This document shows, piece by piece, positions 10,877 to 22,877 of a DNA stretch of 64,000 nucleotides. The position numbers and the translations under genes were made by a program. Source of the stretch: Synchiropus splendidus (lineage: Eukaryota > Chordata > Actinopteri > Syngnathiformes > Callionymidae); the NCBI RefSeq assembly GCF_027744825.2, contig NC_071335.1, forward strand, positions 9,587,001 to 9,651,000, written 5' to 3'. The notes under the pieces were generated by a model. That model was given only the letters and a program-made list of their open reading frames with translations, was not told the origin of the DNA and made no database searches. Each line of letters begins with the position of its first letter. The first letter of the stretch is position 1.

Positions 10877-11770
10877 TTAGCTGCTTGTTTCTCCGTTACG
10901 TTCATAAACTAAATTGTGTATGTCCAAAAGAAGAGCTTCTTTTTTTTCTAACGACAATCTCTGGATCATAGGAACCAGGCTCATCAAAAATGACTCCTCT
11001 GCTGAGGGAGGTGGAGCAGTGGGTTTGGACAGAGAGGCGATGAGAAACTGTTGCAACTCTCTGTCCTCCTCTTCCACGGATGATGTGGATGACGCTTCCT
11101 TTTTGTTCTGTAAATAAGGAATATATTGATTTCAATTATATAAGTCAATAATTACTAATAATAACCTGTATATCATAAATCACAGATAAATGTTAAGTAA
11201 AATGACGTTGCTATGACATTTTATGTGATGGAGTTTCAACATTTTAATAACAGTACAATCATTTAATATTGTATGTATAAAAAATATTTTCATTCACACT
11301 CCGGGGACCAGCAGAGGATGTGGATGGGCCAGCGACAGGTGAAGGTGGAGGAGCTGATGCAGCAGCAGCAGATGAGGAAGCAGGAGGCTCCACCTCTGTA
11401 CCTTCATCAAGGGTTTCTTCCAATTCCTCCTCTTCCTCATCATCAACATGATGGCATGTTTCTGTAAAATGAGAACATAGTGTGATTATATTTCCTATTC
11501 AGAAAGCTCATTACACTTTAATATAGCGAGTATTTAGATTCTCAACAACAACTATTACCTGCTGCCGCTGCTGTTGCAGTCATGTTCCCCGACGTCTCCC
11601 TCGGGGTGATGAAGGGGTCCAGGAAGGAGAGGACGGCGAACCTCCTCCACTTCACCTGGCTAGATGCCGCTGACCCACTCTTTTTCTCCATGGCCTTCCT
11701 CTTCTCTCTCATGTATATATCCCTCAGTCCCTTCCACTTTTTTTTGCAGATCTCCGCAGTAGTTCAAAAA
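10877..11770 (-). CDS. Harbinger partner protein with MADF-like and BESS regions, 5' truncated
   Basis: Three exon-like pieces on the minus strand are joined by good splice sites. The first (about 11770-11562) encodes EICKKKWKGLRDIYMREKRK and WRRFAVLSFLDPF, the second half of a MADF DNA-binding domain, ending at a GTAATAG donor. The second (about 11463-11285) is an acidic/Ala/Pro linker (HHVDDEEEEELEE). The third (about 11112-10877) has EESFLMSLVPMIQRL, a BESS-like motif used for protein interaction. The start of the MADF domain is missing because the sequence switches at about 11771 to an unrelated repeat. In PIF/Harbinger elements a Myb/MADF-type protein brings the transposase to the nucleus and DNA. 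No stop interrupts the surviving exons. Confidence 0.75.
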
Positions 11771-11775
11771 GTTGA

Positions 11776-12519
11776 AAAGGGGTTGATGTACAAACTTAGT
11801 CCAACATGAATCCACAATAATCCAACAAAAGCCACTTCACTCAGATGGAAACACCTGACTTTGAAAACTTTGACTCGATGTGATGCAGACCTGAGGACAA
11901 GACAGAACGCACAGATAATGAGCATAGAAACAAAAGGCAGTTAAGGAGAACAAAGCAAGACACCAAATGCAATCAATTACAGGATTTCAGGTAGACAGAG
12001 ACAAGATGCATACAGGAAGATGAGACAAAACGCCACCAAAATAAAACAGGAAGTAGACAAGAACAAGACAGTACAGAACAGAAAGTATAAATGAAGATGA
12101 GCTCGCTGAGTGTTAAAGGTAGAAAGGTCAAATGACCTCTCTCTGGGACTTTAGTTTTAAGGGGACGGAGTTCCAGTGCGACGATTGGGTTTGACTCAAT
12201 CAGGAGCGCTCATAAATCACCCACAAATATATGTAAATCAGGCAACAGAAGCTGACGTTCAAGTGTCTTTAGCCAATTTGGATAATGAACAGAAACTGTT
12301 CCATTGCAGAGGAAAAAGGTGCAACCAAAATTTAACCTTAACTGTGCAGATGAAAAAGGTCCAGCATTCCCACCTTTGTTCACAAAAAGTCCAAATATCC
12401 CACATTAAACCAAAGACACAAAAGTCACAATGAACAAGAACAGCGGCCCACCATGAAGCAGCAACCTCTGGCACACAGTCACAGTAGTTTTAATAAATGG
12501 AAAAACAAAAAAACAAAAC
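11776..12519 (+). repeat. repeat block U1, copy 1
   Basis: About 740 bp that matches 38206-38940 with few differences: both begin AAAAGGGGTTGATGTACAAA and end in an A-rich stretch before GTGTTCATC. No credible ORF; the frame with LTQSG and NHPQIYVNQAT is open in both copies but ends after 80 codons and has no family resemblance. Copy 1 is interrupted at its end by the L2 LINE. Confidence 0.8.
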
Positions 12520-14768
12520 CATACCAATACAATACCAATTTTATTTATAAAGCACGTAAAAAGCAATGCAAGATTGTCACTAAGTGCTGTACAGCAGTAA
12601 AATCAGGATAAAACAGACATTAAAGACAATACATACATAAAGTTAAAACAAGAAAATGAAATAAAAATTACGAAAAAGAAGATCAGCTGTGTGGTTATAT
12701 AAAAGCCAAGGAGTAAAAGTTTGTTTTAAGAAGTGTTTTAAAAGTGGACTGTGATGGTGCCTGTCTCACATGGGGAGGGAGAGCATTCCATAGCCGGGGG
12801 CCACAGACTGAAAAAGCCCGGTCCCCTCTCACCTTCCGCTTGGTTTTAGGTACCTGAAGGAGGAGCTGGTCAGCTGACCTCAAGGACCGCGGAGGAACGA
12901 AGGGGGTTAGAAGCTCTGCTAGATACGCAGGGGCAAGACCATTTAAAGCTTTAAAAACGAACAGAAGAACTTTAAAATCAATTCTAAAAGTCACAGGCAG
13001 CCAGTGGAGAGAAGCTAAAATTGGGGTGATGTGCTCACTTTTGCGTGACCCCGTTGGACCAGCTGCAGACGGGACAGCGACTAACTCCTACAAGGAGACA
13101 GTTGCAGTAGTCCAGTCGGCACGTGATAAAAGCATGAATCACTGCTTCCAGATGCTTCCTGGATAAAATGGTCTTCACATTAAAGAGCCGACGGAGATAA
13201 AAGAAACACGACTTGACCTTGACCTTGATCTGAGAATCAAATTTAAAATCACTGTCCATTTTAAAACCAAGGTTTCTACCTGCGGGTTTAACATAGTTGG
13301 ACAGAGGACCCAGGTTAAAAGATAGAGGATCACAGACATTACTGGGTCTAAAAATCATCACTTCAGTCTTCTTATCGTTATAACTCAGGAAGTTTAGGGC
13401 CATCCAAGCTTTAACGTCTGTCAGACAATCCAGAAGCGGGTTCATGGAGAGGCAGTCATCCTTTTTCAAAGGGAGATATAGCTGACAGTCGTCCGCGTAG
13501 AAGTGGAAGGAAACTCCATGTTTCTTGATGATGGCTCCAAGTGGCTGAAGATAAAGTGAGAACAGTAGAGGGCCCAAGATGGAACCCTGAGGAACTCCAC
13601 AGGAAACAGATGCAGTGGAGGATTCAGAGTCCAACAATTTTACGTTCATGGTTCTGTTGGACAGGTACGACTTAAACCACTTTAGCACAGACCCAGCGAT
13701 GCCCAGCGACTAGACGAGGCGCGAAATTAAAATGTTGTGATCGACTGTATCAAATGCAGCGGTAAGGTCCAGTAAAACCAACACACACAATGTTCTCCAG
13801 CATCACAAGTTAAGAATATATCATTAAAAACTCTCAACAACACAGATTCTGTGCTGTGGTGAGACCTAAAACCAGACTGCAAAGCGTCCAAAATATTAAA
13901 ATCATCTAAAAAGGATTGTAGTTGCAAGTAAACTACTTTCTCCAGAATTTTGGAGAGGAAAGGCAGCTTGGAGACAGGCCTGTAATTTGACATGGCTGAG
14001 GGATCCAGACTTGGTTTTTTTAACAGTGGCTGTATTGTGGCATGCTTAAAACAATTGGGAACCACTCCAGATGCCAGGCTGCTGTTAATAATTTGAAGAA
14101 CCAGTGGACCAACAATTGGGAGAACATCTTTGAGTAGACGTGCAGGCACTCCAGAAGGTTTCATTTGTCTGACTACTTTTTCAAGAGCAGTCATAGTTAT
14201 AGGATCAAACTGGTGAAAAACAGCTGGACCAACAACATCAAGGGGAAGATCGACGTCTGGGATTGCAATAGAAGTCCTGGTGGTGGCAACTTTATCAATA
14301 AAAAAATTAAAAAACAGATCACAGGTGTCAGAGGTTGAGTCTGAGAAGGCAGCCTGTGGAGGATTGAGAATTGAATCCAAGGTACTGAACAGGACACGTG
14401 GATTGTTTTGGCTGCGTACAATAACCTGAGAAAAATAGTCCCTTTTAGCCCTTTGAACTGAAACCTGGTAGTTTCTCCAGCACTGTCGATAGATCTGTTG
14501 AGACACTTCCAGCTTGTCCTTCCTCCACTTGCGCTCAGCCCTGCGGCAGTCCTGCCGAATAGCACGCGTTGTACTATTAAACCAGGGTTCAGGCTTGGGC
14601 CTGAGTTTAACAGTTTTTAAAGGTGCGACAATGTCTAGAATTGATTGACATGTGGAGTTAAACCAGGTGATGAGCTGTTCAGTATCTGATTGAATTGATG
14701 CAGGCACAGTGATATCTTCAAGGGCTGATGAAAATTGGCTGGTGGTGGAGGAGTTAACAAAGTGACAG
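12520..14768 (-). mobile_element. L2-like (CR1 clade) LINE, 5'-truncated
   Basis: A minus-strand LINE that is absent from the otherwise collinear copy 2 at about 38942, so the insertion is directly visible. The 3' end has short tandem CAATAC/ATACC units (12520-12540) and a terminal part reading TTTATTTATAAAGCAC, usual for L2-type elements. The 5' end at about 14768 lacks the endonuclease, as expected from incomplete reverse transcription. A clear target duplication could not be fixed because the left flank is A-rich. Confidence 0.85.
12695..14707 (-). pseudogene. L2-like LINE ORF2 (reverse transcriptase), broken
   Basis: The first segment (14707-13727) holds the region between endonuclease and RT and the first RT blocks: MKPSGVPARLLKDVLP, NYRPVSKLPFLSKILEKVV and LQSGFRSHHSTE. 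A one-base shift near 13790 and an in-frame TAG near 13710 follow. The second segment (13688-13035) has CGVPQGSILGPLLFSLYLQP and the catalytic box FHFYADD, then AWMALNFLSYNDKKTEVM. The third (12994-12695) is the C-terminal tail with FKALNGLAPAYLAELL and GDRAFSVCGPRLWNALP. Order and spacing are normal for L2; three lesions make it a pseudogene. Confidence 0.9.
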
Positions 14769-14822
14769 TGTTCATCTCAGTGATCCTTGGTGTGTCCTGC
14801 CTTAACCCTTACGTTTCACTCT
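14769..14822 (+). repeat. repeat unit fragment between two insertions
   Basis: Fifty-four bases continuing the collinear unit between the LINE and the TG...CA element, equivalent to 38942-38995 in copy 2. The last four bases, ACTC, are the target duplication of the following insertion. Confidence 0.7.
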
Positions 14823-16839
14823 GTAGTGAAAGTGACGGATTGTCGAGTCACGGACGCCTGCGTCTGTGACGTGGATATTATGAAAAATAATATCTCCTCG
14901 AAAGTTTGGGGCACCACCTGAAATATAGTTTCCAGGAGACTATTAAGCTCTCTTGATTAACACTTAATTAATTAATTAACTGTGGTAACTTAATTAATTA
15001 TTAGCGTAATCAATCTATTTATCTGAAGTCACTACTCGTGATGTAATGTCCTTTACTGATCAGAGGCTCTTAGATTGATTATAATACACTCCAAAGTAAC
15101 GTGATCAAGACCAACGTAATTTTATAGATTTATTTAGGAATAAAAGAACAGAAAGAAACAGGAAAGATGCAGAAGTAGAGTAATATGATCCCAACAATAT
15201 CGCGATGGAAACGCAAACCAGTTATGAAGCAATGTCAATACTGCATCAGACGCGTATGTAACTGATGGGAAAGTTGAGACGTTCTAGTCTAACTGTCAAC
15301 CTCAGGCAAGTAATGATATTACTAAACCCCAACACACCAATCTGTGCAGAGATGACAAGCGGCGGCTTACTTTGGCGATGAATGGAGGGATGAATGGGAT
15401 GGATGGATGGATGAGAGGGTGATGAGTAGATGCAGAAGGTCGGTCAGGAGGTGAGGGAGGAGGCAGGCGGCTTTGGAGGGAGGCGTCCTGGTTCTCAGCG
15501 AGGTGACTTGGAGGTGATGAGGACACGCAGCTTCAGGCGTCGATGGCACTCTCGGATCGTCTTCCAGACCGCTGTGGATCTTTCGTCGCAGACGGGGTGA
15601 TCGTAGCTGGCAGAGAGCGGCGTAGGACCGAAGGCGTATCTTTCTCTCGTGCCAGGTGATTCACTGGTCTGAACAACCTTCTAGAGTGGTCGCCTTAATG
15701 ACACACTCCAGGCAGCGGAAGGTTGTTGGAAGTTGGACTCGTGTGCTCGTCACGGCCGCCGGCTGTGATCACGTGGTGTGACTGGGCCGTTCCTGAAGGA
15801 GGCTCTGGCTTGGCAGACCGCTGTAGGACGAGGGCGACGTGCAACTTTGGAGAAGTTCTCGATCACTCTCACACTTGGATGGGCAGCGAGTGGAACGCTG
15901 GCACGGCTTCAAGGGTGGAGGAGAAGCAAGAGTCTTTGCAGGAACTTGAGCAGGAACCGTCGAAGAAGTTGGTTGCAGTTGGTTGTAGGAGGCGAAGGAG
16001 CCAGAAGAAGAGGCAGAAGGAGGGGAAAGAGGGCAACCGAGGGCAACAGAGGGACAGAGGGGGAACAGAGCGCAGAACCTCTGTAGACTGGGTCTTTTAA
16101 ACTCTCATGAAGAGTCTCCTTGTCCAGTTTTGATTGGTTGAAGGAGTTCCATCACCTATTGCTGATTGGACGAGGATTTCCAAGCCTGGCCTTCCTCCTC
16201 CTCCTCCAACGGGGTCGTAAATTCCAGTCTTGAGATGGGAGATTTTGATCCCCCCAGTACCAGAGTTTTATTTGACAATAAAACATTACCTGAGTTGTAA
16301 AGTTGCTCACAATCTGTCAAAACTTTCCCATCTCAATTTAAGCATTCAAACGACACCAAACATGACCATCCTAGCACATGATCTTCTATAATGATCAATA
16401 TAGCAATCGACCATTCATGTCAAATTTAACATCACATGTTCAGGGCATCTGGTTTGCTTGAACATCCTGTGGAAATCATGGGTTATATGGGAAACAAAAG
16501 TCCTTTTTCAGAAATACACATCAAGACACATTCACATACAAGTCTGTCTTTGTTCATCTGGAACCTGGAGAAGGGGGAGCTGTGTGGGTCCCCCACCAAA
16601 CAGGGTTCACAAGTTGGTCAGGGTTTTTTTCTCTTACGGCACAGCATCCTGGACTGTTGCTCTAGTCTCTCCCCCCTTTGACCATTCCAATGATTTATGG
16701 TCCTTATCGGAGGGTTCAGAAACCTCTGAGCTGCAACAGGCATGGTGGGAACCCAAGGAGATGTCTCCGAGTTGAAGTTACACATTCCGGAAAAGTTCAC
16801 CAGGTCCATGCTTGAATCTCTGGAGAAGGAATCACTACA
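14823..16839 (+). mobile_element. 2.0 kb TG...CA element, probably a solo LTR
   Basis: Relative to copy 2, 2017 bp are inserted here. The insert begins TGTAGTGAAAG and ends TCACTACA, an 8-bp inverted terminal match. It is flanked by ACTC at 14819-14822 and 16840-16843, while the uninserted site in copy 2 reads CACTCGGTGTTTG. A TG...CA form with a 4-bp duplication fits a solo LTR; the length is large but seen in some retroviral-type elements. Internal frames such as 15723-16100 have no recognisable domain. A minus-strand fragment of its first 140 bp sits at 48892-49033. An alternative is a non-autonomous DNA transposon with short terminal repeats. Confidence 0.6.
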
Positions 16840-16843
16840 ACTC

Positions 16844-18240
16844 TGTGTTTGTCCAAAAAACATTCATACTTGATTACTAAGTCCACGCAGTCCACGACTA
16901 ACTATTCTAACAACATTTAGTGTGTTGGCTGCTCACTGGTAATAGTTCAGTTACTGAAGAAATACATAATGATCAACCAGATTGTCCACACAGTCTTCAG
17001 TTTGTGTTGGTCATTTCCCAGTTGGGTTGAACACGGGTTTTATTCCATTATGTTTCACCATGTTTGGTAAAGATAATGTTTCAACTGTCATTGTCTTTAT
17101 CTATTTCATGTTTTACTTGGCTATTGTCTTGACTTCCTGTGTGCGCCTTGTCTGTCTTGTGCACTATGCTACTTGCTATGTTCCCTCTTCAGACATTTCA
17201 CCCATTTAATGCTTTGCCCTTGCACCTGGAATGTTTTGGTAAAGACACTCAAAAACAATAAACCAGAGTACTGGACATTTTCTAGCTAATAGTAGCTGTT
17301 AATATTAGCTGTTGAATTCTAGTGGTGTAATAAAAATGGTACAATTAAGCTGCGACTCTTTACTGTACCTGAGCTACCCAAACTGATCATTGGTTGAACA
17401 GAATACATCCAAGGATTTTTAATTTCAGAGGTCAACAAATATCCCTACAACCAACAGTGTGTGTACCCACTCTTATTTGACGTAGTGGCAGTCAGAAATC
17501 TGATACTTTGTCAAGATGGATCTCAAACATTTCTTCAACACATGTGGACTCGGATGCAAGTGTTGATGGTTTGCTTGTGTGGGCGACAATGTCAATGACA
17601 ATAGTCATGCACAGCATTTTAGTGCCTAATTTACGAACATACAGTGAGTGAGACAGTGAAGAAAGTTGGGAGGTTGATGGAGATTTGTTTTAATCATGAT
17701 GAAATGAAACATGTCCCCAAATCATTCATTCTGGCTCTGGGCTTTTTCCCTTGTAGAAGTCATATAATAATGAATAACAATTTGGCTGAACAACTGCCAT
17801 CAAACGTTCAGGTTTAACCCCCCATTGTCTCTGTGAACTTGACAAGGTAATAGCACACAGCTGGGACCACTCAGCAGTCATCATCAGCACACCTGCTCTG
17901 CTCTACTTAAGATCCTCCTCGCTTTCATTCCCCTTCAGTCTGTCCTCTCGTGAGCTGTTTCTTGGTGCTTGAGGTTTTATTTATTTATTTTTTTTTTTTT
18001 GAAGTGCCTAAATTGTGAATGCCATCTATAGTCTGTTTATCTTTTTTCTTTGTGTGAATGTGCTGTACACCACGTCAATTTCTGTTGTTTTTTCCGCTCC
18101 TCGTTTCTGCTTGTATATGTTGAGGGCATGTTGCATGGGACAACCTGTGTTTTTCTACAAGCTTGTGTTGAAGCGTGTGTGCACCTTGACTTTAAAAAAA
18201 ACAAACCCAACCCTTTTATTCACTTTCTGTTTCAGGTCTT
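16844..18240 (+). repeat. repeat block U2, copy 1
   Basis: Matches 38996-40324 at high identity, starting TGTTTGTCCAAAAAACATTC and ending near CCTTGACTTTAAAAA. No gene is recognisable; the short frames (for example 16982-17209 and 18015-18242) are open partly because the DNA is T-rich. Differences between copies are scattered substitutions and small gaps. In copy 2 the DIRS element is inserted at the end of this block. Confidence 0.8.
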
Positions 18241-18700
18241 AAATCTTGGTTCTGTTTAAAGCCTTTCTTTTTTTTTGTTTGTCCCCCCCCCCATCCCCGT
18301 CCCCCCCACCACCACCACCACCACCCAGTTCAGCCATGCCCTCAAGCCTCCCTTTTGTCATGTCATTAAACACACAAAGTTCAACTTTAATGGTGAAATC
18401 TGCTAGCTCCTCCAGCCGCATGTATACAACAGCAGGAAGCACCAGGAAGACATCCTTGGATACAATGATCCTTCCCCTCACAAAAGCCGCTTTGTCAGAT
18501 GACACCAGAGGAAGGTTTTACTACTCCAAGCTTGATATTCTATTGCTAAAATTCATTAGTACAAATAATATGAGACTGAAGAATTAGTGAGTCATAGTCA
18601 AGACATCCTTTCTACTGCCTTTTCTTTTTTTTCCTCTCCAGTTTTGACTTCAACTAGAGTCCATCCTTCCTAGTACTATGGCGTGTGACAGAAGAATGGA
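18241..18700 (+). repeat. repeat block U3, copy b, with C-rich and CCA-repeat tract
   Basis: Contains a low-complexity tract at about 18284-18327 (poly-C then six CAC/CCA triplets), then the U3 landmarks ACAACAGCAGGAAGCACC and GAATTAGTGAGTCATAG that recur at 2810-3300 and 44030-44560. The open frame at 18246-18587 is translated low complexity followed by U3 and is not a credible protein. Confidence 0.7.
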
Positions 18701-18739
18701 GGGGGCTTTTAAATCTTGCGAACCTCAGGTAACACCTGT

Positions 18740-19990
18740 GACCTGGCAAAATTGGGACTTGAAAGTGTCAGATGCACAGAGGTCATCCAGTCCCCTGGTC
18801 TCATGCACTTGAGTAATTCCCTGAGTGTATGGAGACGTCACAAAACCCCGTGAAAGCGGGTGGTTGGCGACAAAACTACTGATCGGCGTCCTATTTAACC
18901 ACGCAGAGAGGGGATCGTACAGACCCACCTATGCTGAATGAAATACCGTAAGGGGTGGGGCCACGGGAGGAGACGGCCCACCCGTCAGGTCTAGTGCATG
19001 CGGGGTGCTCCATAAGAAAGGGACGTCCATCCTCGTTCTCACCACCTCCAAGCGAGCAACAGCAGGGGTTGCTGGGAGATGGAGTCCTCCACGTGACACA
19101 GTACTCACCTGAGCACTTGGATCAGCTGAACTGGACCTGGTGCAATATGGCCGCCGATCAACAAAGCCGGCATTATCTTAGGGTTTTTTTTTTTTTTTTT
19201 TTTTGCTCACGGGCTTGAACCAGTCGGACCAGGTAGCATATGGCCCGTAAAAGTGGAACCCGTATGTTGAGACACACATCAACATTACCTGAAGACAGGA
19301 CATATCTTTTTGAAAGATTTATTAGTTTGGGTCGGCAGAGGTGGGGAGCTGAGCTGGGTCACGGAGCCACCTGGACTTCTCTGCATCCGAACCCCTCCCT
19401 AGACTGAGATGAAGAGGACACGGGAGCGCACCAGGTAGTTTTGGGGCCAAACAAAATGTCGAGTCTCCGAATCTTCTGGAACTCTACTGCTATTTGAGCA
19501 TGTCGGTGCTCCCCTTCCAGTCTGTCCTTCTCAGAGGGACCGATCCAACGCTGCTGCCAGGAAAGCCATATTGTAAGACAAAGTCTGTATGGCACAGGTG
19601 TAAGCTCTAAGAAGAACACTTTGGTGCGGTCCTTCTCATCAGAGAACGGCTGCTTGGCTCTGGTCCAGAGCATGGTTGAGGGGGCCAGGCAGAACCCCTG
19701 TACTTCACCCAGAGGAGGGGGTCCCTTGGTGGGGTCCACACCTTCCATTTCTTCCATATGGCACATTTGCTGGATGGGCCCCACTGGTGTGCACTCGCCC
19801 TCCTCCATGTGCGATTGAGCCTCGTCATCCGGAAAGACGTTGAGGTGGACCTCCGTCGTAAAAATGACTTGTCTTCACCAATGCCCACAGCCCAAACCGG
19901 CTTCGCTGGAGCTGAGGAGTCACTGAGGGGGGGAGCCAACCATGTAGCGAACATCTCCTGGAAGTGCCAAGCATGTGGGACAGGAATTTA
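18740..19990 (-). pseudogene. degenerate DIRS-like gag/RT remnant, copy 1
   Basis: Minus-strand pieces resemble the DIRS proteins at 41264-43808 but are far more diverged. At 18770-18810 the DNA resembles the RT segment that begins GAGGTCATCCAGTCCCCTGG in the better DIRS. At 19360-19960 there are gag-like blocks: VDPTKGPPPLGEVQGFCLAP, TMLWTRAKQPF and EKDRTKVFFLE, matching NPTRGLPPLG and EEKDRVTATFL of the intact gag. Frames shift repeatedly and no tyrosine recombinase part is seen. The same remnant with the same layout occurs at 44630-45920, so it was already broken before the two copies separated. Confidence 0.65.
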
Positions 19991-20425
19991 GCCATCTTAA
20001 GATGGTCCTGACCTAAGCAGGCACAGATGTCTTGCTTCTCAAACTCCAAAAAGATTCCGCAGGAAACGAGCACCATCTATAGCAGACAAGCCGACAGAAG
20101 AAACCGACATTCATAGCTCTATGGCTGGCTAAAATCTCGGGATCAGGTCATGATGTCCTTCAGGGCCATCCATAAAGACGGGTAAAGGTTTCGTCCTGGA
20201 GTATTTAGAAAGTCAGAGCATGAAATACCCCACAAATCAAACTATACCGCTGGATGCTCGGAGTGAGAAAATCCAGGAGATTGGACTTTGGTCTCTCTGG
20301 TCCTGTTCAGTAAAGGTTAAATATCTCTGCAATCGAGCGTACGTACTCGGCATTCAAGCCGTTGTTTTACAGTCGTTGCAGCATAGAACGCCAATAGGGT
20401 CGGTGATGGTGGAGTCTGGGGTCGG

Positions 20426-22877
20426 TAGTGATGGGTAGATGAGGCATCCTGTATCGTTTCGACACAGTGACACACTGTTGCTGAATACTGACACCTGGTG
20501 GACTTGCAGGAAACATTTGACAGGGTCATCTGACACTGATCTGTCAAACCAATTTTATCCAATTCCATTGATTAGGCATTTGCATTCACATTTTTTACAT
20601 ATACGTAATTTCATAAAAAAAATCTTTGATATTCGAGACGCAGTTGATAAATTAAGTGAACATCTGTCTGAATGCCTAAGTAAAAGTGTTGTGAATGACA
20701 GTGGACTCATTGTAATTAAAGATTTTTATTCAAAAAAATTAGTTTCTCCAGCGTTTTGTTATTCAGTCCATTTCTTTTTTTTGAGGCAATTTCCACCGCC
20801 TTTGAGAAGATCCTCTCACAAGGCACTGAAGAGGCCGGTGTGCACAACACCTGTGTGGCCAATATAAATAGGTGAGGGAACGTTGCCTCCATGGACTTCC
20901 AGTATAAGAGCGGGTCTTCCGTACGTGCAACGTGTCCTGCTGACATAGCGCTGCACCTCAGTGCGCATCAACAGTGGGGTTGCGCATCATCTGGCCAACT
21001 TCATGGTCGAGGTGCTGCCACAGGTCGTCTGAAAAAAAAAAAAAATTTTAGCGCATTTTCCAGAAATAAAAATTACATAATGATAAAGAACCTGGTGGTG
21101 TCGGAGTCAGCAGTGAAGAACCCAAGTGATTTGTATCTGGGGTCTACCTGTAGAAGTGTTGCTAGTGTTAACGCACTTAGACTCCAGATTGGAAGCAGTG
21201 TCTGCGACTCGACGCTTGAGGTGGTCATGTAACTGTATGGCGGGCTGTGTCTGCAAGGTAGAAGCATGACGCTCAAGTGCGAGAGAGTATTTTCATCGGG
21301 ATGACCTTCGATCCTGAAACTCGCCTCTCTCCAGACAACTCCACTGTTGCTTGATGGAATGGGGCAAGCACTTGAAGTACTTCCCCCACGGTGTTAAACT
21401 CATCAGCAGTCAGTGGAGTCAAATCTGTCTTTAGAGAGGTCAGAGATACCCACACTGGTTCCCTCTCATCATGCAGCCAAGACAACATTTCATATGTGCT
21501 GTTCCAGCGCGTTGGCACCTCATTGATCAGTTTCAGTGTTGGTCGTCCCATCTGTTGCTGCACCTGAGCGAGCTTCTCCTTGGCTGTCGTGCTGGATCGG
21601 AAATGAGTGACTGTTCCTAGCTTTTTGTCTGATGGCTGTCAGTGCGGGGATCTGGTCACAAGACTTTAACTAACAAATTTAGACTGCAATGCAAATTATG
21701 TGCCGAATTTGGAGCTGTCTGATACGATCATGTTTGGAGCAGCGTCGGTCACAAAACACTTTACTTTGCTAGTTATGGCCCAGTCCTCCATAACAGCTCT
21801 CTTGACCTGGGCCAAATTGTCTGCAGTGTGACTTTGTGGAAAGTATTGAACTCCCAACACTGATGTACACAAATGCATATTTTTATTAATGTAGTGACAG
21901 GTCAGCGCCAAGTAAGCCTCCATGTTCACAGATGTCCACATGTCAGCCGTTATACTCACTGCCACAGCTTGCTGTACTTTCACTCGTTCCCGTTCCTCCC
22001 GGTATTTTTCGTCTACCATCTGCTTGATGGTCTGAAAATTGTTACAAAAGCAAATCAATACGTTAAATACTGATGGAATATAACTGGCTTTATCAACTAC
22101 TACTTTAGGGAAAAACAAACCTTTCTGGATGGCAAAGAATATGAGGGTTCAAGGACCTGAATAAGTTCCTTGAACCCTTCACTCTCCACAATACTGAGCG
22201 GCTGGCAGTCTTTGAGAATGAAGTTCAGGAGTGCTTTATCAAGCAGCTCCTTCCGGGAAGCTTGATTGTTAAGCACAAATCATTAATACCTAACCATTCC
22301 ATTAAGAGTCAGACAAAGCAAAATGTTTGCATACCTGGATTTATCCGGGATCTATCAGGAACTTCATTCTCGTGCCTTGCCCTGTAATGCCTCAGCATTG
22401 TGGAGGTGCTCTTGTTGGTGTAAGAAAGTTCGCTGCCGCAAATGCGACATTTCACCTGAAAAACAGTATGAATAATAAACTAAGACTTACTTTGAAAATA
22501 ATCATGAAATGACAGAACATTTAGAAAATGTGAGTAAGACTGAAACAAGGAAATCAACCTAAAACAATACCTTATTTTCACAGACAAGATCGAAATGGTC
22601 CCACATGGCAGAAAACTTGCGTTTTACCAGTGACGTCTTCCATCTTGCGGATATTTAACGCAGAGTAACGCGCCAATAACTCGATGCTTGTTTTGAGCGT
22701 CCATCCTGTTGACAGATGCGCTTCCTTATAAACACAATTTGGGGCGCGACCGCTGTGTCGACACGGTTCCGGTAGTGGTCACGTGACTTTCTTAAAGCGG
22801 TACGCGCACCGACACGTGGTTTGCCCTGGAAGCTCGGCGCACGCATCGACGCCTCAGTGTCGCTGGACCCATCACTA
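20426..22877 (-). mobile_element. hAT transposon (ZBED-like) with perfect 8-bp target duplication
   Basis: Both ends read TAGTGATGGGT inward (20426 and 22877). They are flanked by GGGGTCGG at 20418-20425 and 22878-22885, exactly the 8-bp duplication expected of hAT. Removing the element restores the sequence seen uninterrupted at 33765-33800 and 47255-47290. The internal gene is on the minus strand and broken. A deletion derivative of the same family is at 25257-26010. Confidence 0.93.
20716..22645 (-). pseudogene. ZBED-like hAT transposase, multi-exon, decayed
   Basis: The BED exon begins near 22645; compared with the derivative at 25491 it has one extra A that shifts the frame before WDHFDLVCENK. 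The second BED exon (about 22458-22330) has CRICGSELSYTN and LRHYRARHE. Further in come SITADMWTSVNMEAYLALT (first catalytic region), FPQSHTADNLAQVKRAV, CFVTDAAPNM (second), RWNSTYEMLSWL and the C-terminal hAT dimerisation block LCTPASSVPCERIFSKAVEI at about 20800. Stops and shifts separate these pieces. Family knowledge: ZBED-type transposases cut and join the short inverted ends and dimerise through the C-terminal domain. Confidence 0.88.

Larger units (their letters stand above)
8911..11775 (+). mobile_element. PIF/Harbinger element with two convergent genes, right end truncated
   Basis: The element is defined by the transposase (plus) and the MADF/BESS protein (minus) that face each other. 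The left boundary is approximate: BEL coding sequence stops near 8880-8910. The right boundary is the sequence switch at 11771-11776 where the repeat unit shared with 38206 begins, removing the 5' part of the MADF gene. No terminal inverted repeat or 3-bp target duplication could be paired by eye. Confidence 0.65.

Noticed and set aside
12176..12433. ORF conserved between both U1 copies
   Set aside because: Open in both copies, but the copies are so similar that conservation is not informative; no domain, and the flanks are noncoding repeat.
15723..16100. 125-codon ORF in the TG...CA element
   Set aside because: Highly basic, repetitive Arg/Lys/Glu tail from purine-rich DNA, no family resemblance, no second copy to compare.
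18246..18587. 113-codon proline-rich ORF
   Set aside because: Starts in a poly-C/CCA microsatellite and continues into repeat U3; equivalent frames are broken in the other copies.
19607..19954. 115-codon minus-strand ORF
   Set aside because: Alternative frame of the degenerate DIRS gag; motifs fall in the other frames.
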